A stretch of DNA of 20,551 nucleotides from a virus. This document shows positions 15,383-20,551 of the stretch, in pieces. The notes beneath the pieces were generated by a model. It saw nothing but the letters and a program-made list of their open reading frames with translations, was not told the DNA's origin and did not search any database. How positions within the stretch are numbered: position 1 is the stretch's first letter; every line of letters begins with the position of its first letter. Location: positions 1 through 20,551 of IMG/VR virus record IMGVR_UViG_3300034520_000069; one strand, written 5' to 3'. The translations under genes were made by a program, and so were the position numbers.

Positions 15383-15757
15383 ATGTGTACACTGAAAGTG
15401 TATAACAAGGCTGAAACGGAAATGCTGCAAGTCAGGATTTACATCAAGCAATGGTTCGCAAGAAAGATAGGCACACCTAGAGAGCTGCAGGTAACAATCA
15501 AGCATGAGACAGAAAAAGCTTACCTAATAAAAGGGCATGCATTAGCTACACCAACTAGCACCTGCAGACATTGTGGAAGACGATTGACCCACCCAGTGAG
15601 TGTGTTGTACGGAATTGGACCAGAATGTGGCAAGCACTACCATATCCCACAGCACCCAGAAGACGTTGAGGCAATCAGAAAGATGATTGAGCAGATTGAG
15701 TATGAAGGATGGATACCTAAGAGTGCAATGGAAGTTTTTGAGGAAGTTGGAATTTAA
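15383..15757 (+). CDS. Zinc-finger protein (DUF6011-like)
   Basis: 124 aa from ATG 15383. A GTG at 15374 in the same frame lies within the ribosome binding site (GGAGGTGA, 15370-15377), so the ATG is the better start. Residues 61-85 carry CRHCGRRLTH, a Ser, then YGIGPECGKH. This is the C-x2-C-G-R-x-L ... G-x-G-P-x-C signature of a small zinc-binding domain common in phages and actinobacteria, with C61, C64 and C82 plus H85 as likely ligands. The N-terminal half is basic with beta strands (LQVTIKHETEKAYLIKG). The biochemical role of this family is not known to me; nucleic acid or protein binding is a guess. Confidence 0.72.
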   Translation: MCTLKVYNKAETEMLQVRIYIKQWFARKIGTPRELQVTIKHETEKAYLIKGHALATPTSTCRHCGRRLTHPVSVLYGIGPECGKHYHIPQHPEDVEAIRKMIEQIEYEGWIPKSAMEVFEEVGI

Positions 15758-15777
15758 TCTTACCGTTAGGATATAAT
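15747..15777 (+). promoter_or_regulatory. Possible promoter before leader copy B
   Basis: TATAAT at 15772-15777, followed by G as in the other candidate promoters. TTGGAA (15747-15752) is a weak -35 at a long 19-bp spacing. It is placed just before the start of the repeated leader, so the whole leader could be transcribed as RNA. Confidence 0.45.
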
Positions 15778-15779
15778 GA

Positions 15780-15974
15780 TACCAAGAGGTAGGTTTTGAA
15801 GAAAGTTTGAAAAAGTCTGAAAAGATTAGCATTAAGGAGGTGGACACGTGAACATGGCAGGTAAACAACGAAAACGAGCTTTTTACAGATGTGACTTCAA
15901 ACCGACTTTCAGGTAAAATTAGACTAACGACAGGGCAACATCCCAAAACCAAATAATAAGGAGGAAATCAGAAA
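15780..15974 (+). repeat. Duplicated leader/regulatory element, copy B
   Basis: Aligns with 14013-14214 over its full length and has the same order of blocks. The TTTGAAAAAG repeat has two units here rather than three. Around 15836-15860 the sequence differs (GGAGGTGGACACGTG). The small hairpin before the ribosome binding site is GGG-CAACAT-CCC (15933-15944). The last block, AACCAAATAATAAGGAGG with GAAATCAG after it, is identical to copy A. It feeds the GIY-YIG-like/HTH gene at 15975. Confidence 0.9.
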
Positions 15975-16586
15975 ATGATGTATGGATTAAGGTGGACAGA
16001 GACCGACCGTAACGACCAGATTGTAACCAAGGAGAAGGATTTTAAGACAGAAAAGCAGCGTGCAAAGTTCATAGCTAAGCTTGAGGAAAAGGGTAACTTC
16101 ATCGAAGTGGTGGCTTACTCTGACCCAGAGCCTGCACCTGCACCTGCACCTGCACCTGCACCTGCTACCAAGACCAGTGGAGTGTTCAAGGTAGTGACAG
16201 ACCGTAACCTAGACTTTTATTATGTAGGTGCCAGCAGTCAAATTGAGATAGCCTTCAGAGACTACATGAACTGGGTAACCAAAGGTAAGGCACCGAAAGC
16301 AATCCAAGAGGAAGCAGACAGACACAACCGTAACCCTGAGATTTTCAGGTTTGAGGTTTTGGAAGAGATGGAAGGCAGCAGAGCAGAACTGAACGAACGT
16401 AAGAAGGAGTGGATTGAGAGATTAGCTAACAACCAGCCTGAACCTGAAACAGAACAGGAACTCACTATTGAGGAACGTAACAGACTCATTCTTGAGAGAC
16501 TGGCAGAAGGCAAGAGCGTTACCGAGGTTGCAGAAGAGTTTGGGATTAGTAAGTCAACAGTGTACAACGTCAGGAATTCCCAATAA
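15975..16586 (+). CDS. GIY-YIG-like domain fused to C-terminal helix-turn-helix
   Basis: 203 aa. Residues 1-50 are a small domain (MMYGLRWTETD, TEKQRAKFIAKLEEKG, VVAYSDPE). Next is a (Pro-Ala)6 linker (53-64). Residues 69-150 resemble GIY-YIG nucleases: GVFKVV for GIY, FYYVGASS (81-88) for YIG, AFRDY (R95) and a late Glu in ELNERKKEWI. The first tyrosine of GIY is replaced by Phe, so activity is uncertain. Residues 165-203 are a resolvase-type HTH (LAEGKSVTEVAEEFGISKSTVYNVRNSQ region). It could be a sequence-specific nuclease, an anti-restriction factor or a regulator. It starts at one of two adjacent ATGs behind AAGGAGG, in a leader shared with the amidoligase gene. Confidence 0.62.
   Translation: MMYGLRWTETDRNDQIVTKEKDFKTEKQRAKFIAKLEEKGNFIEVVAYSDPEPAPAPAPAPAPATKTSGVFKVVTDRNLDFYYVGASSQIEIAFRDYMNWVTKGKAPKAIQEEADRHNRNPEIFRFEVLEEMEGSRAELNERKKEWIERLANNQPEPETEQELTIEERNRLILERLAEGKSVTEVAEEFGISKSTVYNVRNSQ
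16131..16166 (+). repeat. CCTGCA hexanucleotide microsatellite
   Basis: Five perfect CCTGCA units plus CCTGCT encode the (Pro-Ala)6 linker of the GIY-YIG-like/HTH protein. Unit changes would keep the frame and alter only linker length. Confidence 0.95.
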
Positions 16587-16591
16587 GATGT

Positions 16592-16665
16592 CGAAACCAC
16601 CTGCTGGTGGATGCTGGCAGGTGGTAGCTGGGAGATGACCTACCCAGCCTGATGATGACAAGTCA
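16592..16665 (+). ncRNA. Structured RNA: hairpin plus H-type pseudoknot, copy B
   Basis: CGAAAC (16592) leads into a perfect 9-bp hairpin, ACCACCTGC (16596-16604) with GCAGGTGGT (16617-16625). Then GCTGGG (16627-16632) pairs with CCCAGC (16643-16648) around AGATGACCTA. Loop TGAC (16636-16639) pairs with GTCA (16662-16665), with one C-A mismatch and a further T-A pair (16641 with 16660). The linker again holds CTGATGATG (16649-16657). Relative to copy A, one stem pair and two pseudoknot pairs changed on both sides. The element ends 1 nt before AAGGAGG of the cyclotransferase gene, so folding should affect ribosome access. Confidence 0.72.
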
Positions 16666-16680
16666 GAAGGAGGAATGAGG

Positions 16681-17124
16681 ATGATATATTTTGCATACGG
16701 TAGCAACCTGCACCTGGAGCAAATGCTGAGACGTTGCCCAGACGCAGAGCCACTGACACAAGCTATCCTGTATGGTTACCGACTCACGTACAGAAGAGGA
16801 GTTGCTACAGTTGAGAAAGCAGATAAGAAAGACCGAGTGTACGGAGCATTGTACAGGATTAGCAAGAGAGACCTGAAGACACTGGATACATACGAGGGGT
16901 ATCCCAGAGTGTATTACCGAGACACCGTACAGGTGGAAGCCAGAGGAATGGGTTCGGTACGTGCTATAACGTACAAGATGCACAAACACTTTGAGTTTAG
17001 CTTACCAAGAGCTGGATATTATGAAATTATCCAGGAGGGATACCGAAACTGGGGTTTACCCATGGACTCACTGGAAATGTCACTTGAAAATTTGGGTTCT
17101 GTTGGGTTATCAATAGGTAGGTAG
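16681..17124 (+). CDS. Gamma-glutamylcyclotransferase-like (AIG2/GGCT) protein
   Basis: 147 aa from ATG 16681. An in-frame ATG at 16675 is only one base from the Shine-Dalgarno AAGGAGG (16667-16673), so 16681 at 7-base spacing is better. GGCT enzymes release a gamma-glutamyl group from an amine as 5-oxoproline. The substrate-binding loop YFAYGSNL (3-10) and the acidic motif LDTYEGYPRVYY with E72 at the catalytic position are present, in a normal-length single domain. It follows the second pseudoknot RNA. Together with the amidoligase gene it resembles amidoligase/cyclotransferase gene pairs noted in comparative surveys of the amidoligase superfamily. The substrate cannot be inferred. Confidence 0.87.
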   Translation: MIYFAYGSNLHLEQMLRRCPDAEPLTQAILYGYRLTYRRGVATVEKADKKDRVYGALYRISKRDLKTLDTYEGYPRVYYRDTVQVEARGMGSVRAITYKMHKHFEFSLPRAGYYEIIQEGYRNWGLPMDSLEMSLENLGSVGLSIGR

Positions 17125-17190
17125 GGATATTACCCTTCTGAAAATCCACAAGTTCCTTGGAAATTGAATATTATAAAGGGGGAAATTATT

Positions 17191-17676
17191 GTGAGGATAT
17201 TTGAAGAGAACATACGCATGGCATATCATATTGCTTCTCAGTTTACACCAAACACAATCGTTGACATGGATGATATCAAGCAACTTGCACTTATAGGATT
17301 ATACAAAGCAAGCCAAAATTATAAGGACAGTTTAGGGTTTACATTCAGCACTTATGCCTATAAGGTTATGAGGAATGAGATACTTAAAGAACTCTCAAAA
17401 CACAACATCTGTGACAGTATAGATGAGATAGAATATGATGTGGCTGATGAGAGTTGCAATCCAGAAGAGGAATACATTGGCAGTCTCCAAAGGTTCAGTT
17501 CAGTTCTGACAAACCAAGAACACGAGGTTGTGTCATTAACCGTACAGGGTTATTCTCAGAAAGAGATATCCTTGAGGTTGAACCTGTCACAGTCACAGAT
17601 AAGCAGGATATTCATCAAGGCTAAGAAGAAGATTAAAGAGGTGTTGGAAGATGGCTGTGTTGCTAATGTGGGATAA
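17191..17676 (+). CDS. Sigma-70 family RNA polymerase sigma factor
   Basis: 161 aa from GTG 17191, behind AAAGGGGG. A TTG at 17164 is in frame but lies upstream of that ribosome binding site. Region 2 spans about 8-66, with VDMDDIKQLALIGLYKA, SLGFTFSTYAYKVMRNEI (core-binding helix and -10 recognition). Region 4 spans about 100-152, with an HTH at YSQKEISLRLNLSQSQISRI that would contact the -35. Region 3 and region 1.1 are missing, as in compact alternative and phage sigma factors. It probably redirects host polymerase to phage middle or late promoters. The gene overlaps the SNF2 gene by 26 bases, so the two are probably translationally coupled. Confidence 0.88.
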   Translation: MRIFEENIRMAYHIASQFTPNTIVDMDDIKQLALIGLYKASQNYKDSLGFTFSTYAYKVMRNEILKELSKHNICDSIDEIEYDVADESCNPEEEYIGSLQRFSSVLTNQEHEVVSLTVQGYSQKEISLRLNLSQSQISRIFIKAKKKIKEVLEDGCVANVG

Positions 17677-19279
17677 TAAATTGGCACTAAAATGTGCCTT
17701 TGAAGAGAAAGAACTTGCTAAGTCAGTTCCAGGCTGGAAATGGAATGGGCAGATGAAAGTTTGGGAATACCCAATTGAGAAGGAAACGGTTGACCAGTTA
17801 GTGTCAACCTTTCCTAACCTTAAAGTGGCACCTGATGTTAAGGAACACGTTAAACGTATCGAGCGTAATAGGATGAAGTTGTTGGAGTTGAAGGAAATTA
17901 AAGACGTTGACATCAACGTTCCGTTTGCCGACAAGCTTAGAAACTACCAGAGAGTGGGAGCTAACTTCTTGAGCACAACTGGCAAGTGCATTCTGGCAGA
18001 TGACATGGGTACAGGTAAGACGTTACAGACAATTACAGCATGTGAGGAGCTTGGAGCCAAGAGAGTGTTGGTTGTTTGTCCGAATAGTTTGAAGTGGAAC
18101 TGGCATGACGAGGTTGGTAAGTGGACTGACAGCAAGGCAGTGGTGGTTGACGGAACCAGAGCCAAACGTGAGAAGGCTATCGAGGAGTTCGACGGGAAAT
18201 ACCTGATAATCAACTACGAGTCAATGAGATTGCACGAGGAACTGCAGAAAATGCACTGGGATGTGTTGGTGCTGGACGAGGCACACAAGATTAAAAATAG
18301 GAAGGCCCAACAGACCAAGGCTGTTAACAAGATTAAAGCCGACCGTATATTCCTGTTAACAGGTACTCCAATGCTGAACAGACCTGATGAGTTGTGGAGC
18401 CTGCTGCACAGACTATATCCTGACAAGTTCAGGAGCTACTGGAGGTTTGTGGAGAGGTACTGCACTATAACCGACAATGGTTGGGGTAAGGAGATAGGTA
18501 TGGGTACACCAGAACAGCAGGAGGAACTCAAGAGACTGTTGGCACCTATTATGCTTAGACGAACTAAGAAAGAGGTTCTTACCGAATTGCCTGACAAGAT
18601 ACACCAAAGGTTCCTGGTAGAGCTTACAGGCAAGCAAGCTAAGATTTATAAGAGCATGGAGCGTGATGCCATAGCTACACTGTCAAACGGAGAGACCATT
18701 GCAGCACCAGTGGTGATTGCACAGATTACCAGATTGAGACAGATTGCCGTATCTACACAGTTGCTGTCAGATGAGGTTGCCGAGAGTGCCAAGTTTGAGG
18801 CATTAATGGAGCTGATACAGGACAATATAGCTGGACATAAGATAGTGGTATTCAGTCAGTTCCGCAGAGCAATAGAACTGTTCAGCAAGCAACTGGATGA
18901 AGCAGGTATCAAATGGGTTGCTGTTACAGGTGCAGTCAAGCAAGAAGACAGACACCAGGCTACAAAAGATTTCCAGGAGAAGGACGACGTGAGGGTGATG
19001 CTTGCAACTATCGAAGCAGCAGCACATGGACTAACCTGGACTGCAGCAGACATTGCCATATTCCTTGACAGGCACTGGACACCTGCAATCAATGCACAGG
19101 CTGAAGACCGTTTGCACAGGATGGGGCAGAAGAACAGCGTAACCATTGTAAACATGGTGGCACGTGGAACCGTAGAGGAATACATTGAGAAGTTACTGGA
19201 AGCGAAAGGGGAGAGCTTTGATGCAATAGTTAATGGGCAACTGACAGCAGAAGACTTGAGGCAGATTTTCAGATTATAA
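17651..19279 (+). CDS. SNF2-family DNA helicase/translocase
   Basis: 542 aa. Superfamily 2 Snf2 ATPases move on double-stranded DNA and remodel protein-DNA or branched structures. An N-terminal domain of about 60 residues (VPGWKWNGQMKVWEYPI) resembles the HARP-like segment of SMARCAL1-type proteins. Motifs: Q-like LRNYQRVGANFL, Walker A ADDMGTGKT (116-124), DEAH (209-212), LLTGTPMLNRPDELW, LRRTKKEV (302-309), then the second RecA lobe with VVFSQF, VTGAVKQEDR and the arginine-finger motif QAEDRLHRMGQ (483-493). All key residues are present. Phage members are usually linked to replication or recombination. The start ATG lies inside the end of the sigma gene. Confidence 0.93.
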   Translation: MAVLLMWDNKLALKCAFEEKELAKSVPGWKWNGQMKVWEYPIEKETVDQLVSTFPNLKVAPDVKEHVKRIERNRMKLLELKEIKDVDINVPFADKLRNYQRVGANFLSTTGKCILADDMGTGKTLQTITACEELGAKRVLVVCPNSLKWNWHDEVGKWTDSKAVVVDGTRAKREKAIEEFDGKYLIINYESMRLHEELQKMHWDVLVLDEAHKIKNRKAQQTKAVNKIKADRIFLLTGTPMLNRPDELWSLLHRLYPDKFRSYWRFVERYCTITDNGWGKEIGMGTPEQQEELKRLLAPIMLRRTKKEVLTELPDKIHQRFLVELTGKQAKIYKSMERDAIATLSNGETIAAPVVIAQITRLRQIAVSTQLLSDEVAESAKFEALMELIQDNIAGHKIVVFSQFRRAIELFSKQLDEAGIKWVAVTGAVKQEDRHQATKDFQEKDDVRVMLATIEAAAHGLTWTAADIAIFLDRHWTPAINAQAEDRLHRMGQKNSVTIVNMVARGTVEEYIEKLLEAKGESFDAIVNGQLTAEDLRQIFRL

Positions 19280-19293
19280 GGAGGTATTGGATT

Positions 19294-19428
19294 ATGAGAA
19301 AGATGATGTTAGTTATGGGAGTGCTGATTATGGCACTGTGCCAATTTACCTTCTCTCCCAGGAGAGGAGGTAAATTTTTGCAAAAATTCAGAAAAATTGG
19401 GGTTAAATCACTTAGCGTTCTGCTATAA
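19294..19428 (+). CDS. Small hydrophobic peptide overlapping a terminator
   Basis: 44 aa. ATG 19294 has a strong AAGGAGGT ribosome binding site. Residues 3-16 are hydrophobic (MMLVMGVLIMAL), then Cys, and the rest is basic (SPRRGGKFLQKFRKIG). This could be a small membrane peptide or a leader peptide. An intrinsic terminator (19343-19379) lies inside the coding sequence, and the stop codon TAA (19426-19428) falls inside a TATAAT promoter hexamer. It follows the SNF2 gene by 14 bases. Whether it is a functional gene is uncertain: the ribosome binding site argues for it, the overlap with two signals against. Confidence 0.45.
   Translation: MRKMMLVMGVLIMALCQFTFSPRRGGKFLQKFRKIGVKSLSVLL
19343..19379 (+). 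terminator. Strong Rho-independent terminator after the SNF2 operon
   Basis: A 15-bp stem (19343-19357 with 19362-19376) has one G-T pair and a 4-base loop. TTTACC and GGTAAA lie near its base, and it is followed by TTTTTG. It lies within the small ORF 19294-19428. Confidence 0.9.
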
Positions 19429-19429
19429 T
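19421..19429 (+). promoter_or_regulatory. Extended -10 promoter (TGCTATAAT)
   Basis: This 9-base sequence is identical to that at 13772-13780. No good -35 is visible (GTTAAA at 19402 with 16-bp spacing is the best). It lies about 50 bp before the start of the gene at 19481, right after a terminator, as expected for a new transcription unit. Confidence 0.6.
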
Positions 19430-19480
19430 GAAGTAGAATGGTGGAGATACCTACCTAATGCTATAAAGAGGAGGGATAAA

Positions 19481-19657
19481 ATGAAGACTTTAAAAGAAGG
19501 TGGATTCCAGGAACTGGGGTTCTTTAAGAATAGGATAGGAAGAGCTTACGGCAGGGGTGAGATAGACCGAGACACTTTTGAACGACTTAGTGCTAAGACG
19601 GAAGACCTAATCAAGGAACTGGAAGTCTTGCCTAAATGGAAAGATGATGATAAATAA
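19481..19657 (+). CDS. Small helical protein of unknown function
   Basis: 58 aa from ATG 19481, behind AGAGGAGGG. The frame is open further upstream, but no other start there has a ribosome binding site. It is charged and helical (FFKNRIGRAYGRGEIDRD, TFERLSAKTEDLIKELEVL) with an acidic end (KWKDDDK). No family is recognised. It is the first gene after a new promoter and precedes the PD-(D/E)XK nuclease gene by 52 bases. A role in DNA metabolism would be guesswork. Confidence 0.7.
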   Translation: MKTLKEGGFQELGFFKNRIGRAYGRGEIDRDTFERLSAKTEDLIKELEVLPKWKDDDK

Positions 19658-19709
19658 GTACATCAGGTAGGTATCACACCGAAAATTATAAAATAAGGAG
19701 GGTTATTTG

Positions 19710-20551
19710 ATGTCAAAGAACGTAGTGAGCTACACCCAGTTAAAATCATGGAAGAGGTGTAGACAGAAGTGGTATTATCGTTACGTGAGAGGGTTAGTTC
19801 CGAAGGAACGTGTCAAGAAGATTGACCTGGGTAACTATGGGCATGCATTACTGGAAGCATACTACAAAGGGGAAGACCTGCAACAAGCCAGTGAGAACTA
19901 TTGGCGTGAGCAGACCAAGGATATGTTCCAGGAGGAAATGATTGAGTACCAGGAGGTAAGAGACCAAGCCGAGCAACTGGTGAAGCGTTATATTGACCAT
20001 TATAATAAGGTAGGGGATGACCTAAAAATCCATGCAGTGGAGGAACACTTCCAGGTAGCAATACCGACAGCAAAGGGCTACAAGTCTATGACTAGCCTGC
20101 AGGGAGTGTTTGACCTGGTAGTAGAAGATGACACAGGAGAGCTGTGGTTGGTTGACCACAAGTTTACCAGCATTGACTTAGACAAGTATGAAGAAAACCT
20201 GGTTCTTGACGAACAAGCAAACTACTACCTGTGGGCATTGGCTGAGATGCTGGGTGATTATAGGGCTGTATCTGGTATCATATTTAACCTTATTCGCACC
20301 AAGTTACCGACGGTTCCCCAGGTGCTTAAGAGTGGAGGATTGAGCAAGGCTAAGAGCATTGACACAGACGTAGACACCTATCTCCAGGCGATTAAGGACA
20401 ACAGACTCAATCCTAATGACTATGTGGATATCCTTAACTACCTGAAGGAGAACTCAAAACCGTTCTTCAAGAGACATAGAGTTTATCGTACACCAGAGGA
20501 GCTTGAGAACATCAAAAATGAACTGTATGAAATGTCTAGAGACATGAGGGG
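19710..20551 (+). CDS. PD-(D/E)XK nuclease, RecB/Cas4-like (5' part only)
   Basis: 280 complete codons are visible; the gene runs off the window. The N terminus SYTQLKSWKRCRQKWYYRY is the Q-like motif of the RecB-type nuclease superfamily. Next come GNYGHALLEAYY (H45), GVFDLVVED (D135), WLVDHKFTS (D149 and K151, the D-x-K catalytic core) and DEQANYYLWAL (Q169, Y173). The catalytic residues are complete. C17 might be the first ligand of an iron-sulphur cluster, but the C-terminal cysteines would lie beyond the window. Related phage proteins act as exonucleases in recombination or replication. ATG 19710 has a GGAGGG ribosome binding site. It follows a SNF2 helicase two genes upstream, which fits DNA processing. 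Confidence 0.87.
   Translation, partial: MSKNVVSYTQLKSWKRCRQKWYYRYVRGLVPKERVKKIDLGNYGHALLEAYYKGEDLQQASENYWREQTKDMFQEEMIEYQEVRDQAEQLVKRYIDHYNKVGDDLKIHAVEEHFQVAIPTAKGYKSMTSLQGVFDLVVEDDTGELWLVDHKFTSIDLDKYEENLVLDEQANYYLWALAEMLGDYRAVSGIIFNLIRTKLPTVPQVLKSGGLSKAKSIDTDVDTYLQAIKDNRLNPNDYVDILNYLKENSKPFFKRHRVYRTPEELENIKNELYEMSRDMR

Noticed and set aside
15056-16665. Fluoride riboswitch or C/D-box RNA, suggested by CTGATGATG
   Set aside because: The fluoride class has its pseudoknotting hairpin first and a plain hairpin second before CUGAUG; here the order is reversed and other conserved bases do not fit. C/D-box RNAs are not expected in bacterial phages, and no D box with terminal stem is seen.
1-20551. 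tRNA, rRNA or insertion sequence genes
   Set aside because: I saw no cloverleaf with a TTCGANNC arm, no rRNA-like stretch, and no transposase ORF or terminal inverted repeats flanked by target duplications.

Overview
The window is a contiguous piece of a tailed-phage or prophage genome, with every convincing gene on the + strand. The host is most likely a Bacillota (Firmicutes) bacterium. This rests on strong GGAGG-type ribosome binding sites before almost every gene, a XhlA-like/amidase/LLH-type-holin lysis set, Dit/Tal tail proteins of the type found in siphoviruses of Gram-positive bacteria, and a GH18 tail enzyme that resembles spore-cortex/YaaH-type glycosidases. No integrase, terminase, portal or capsid gene lies in the window, so lifestyle cannot be decided. 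Genus and species are not assignable from what I can see.

Layout. 1-11347 is the tail module: the end of a probable tail-completion protein, the tail tube, a tail assembly chaperone pair read through an apparent +1 frameshift, a tape measure with an 11-residue aromatic repeat, Dit, a fibre-like protein, Tal, two related proteins (58 aa and 279 aa), and a 950-aa GH18 enzyme whose barrel appears split by about 500 residues of beta-rich domains. 11364-12875 is the lysis module (XhlA-like, amidase+SPOR, holin-like). 12884-13567 is a moron-like single-gene unit with its own promoter and terminator.

13568-14214 is a largely non-coding hub. It holds a 10-bp-phased array of CAAGGTG heptamers in both orientations, a promoter-terminator pair that could produce a small RNA of about 80 nt, and the first copy of a leader of about 200 bp. 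14215-20551 is an early/middle-type accessory and DNA-metabolism region: amidoligase, a small unknown, a zinc-finger protein, a GIY-YIG-like/HTH fusion, a gamma-glutamylcyclotransferase-like protein, a sigma-70 family factor, a SNF2 helicase, two small proteins, and the start of a PD-(D/E)XK nuclease.

The least expected signal is a repeated regulatory architecture in the accessory region. The amidoligase gene and the GIY-YIG/HTH gene are each preceded by a copy of the same leader. Each is followed by a copy of a structured RNA: a hairpin, then an H-type pseudoknot with a conserved CTGATGATG linker, next to the ribosome binding site of the following gene. Comparing the two copies shows three compensatory base-pair changes, which supports a real RNA fold, probably a cis-regulatory element. 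The second copy precedes the cyclotransferase gene. The amidoligase and cyclotransferase, whose families make and remove amide-linked amino acids, therefore sit in parallel regulatory cassettes.
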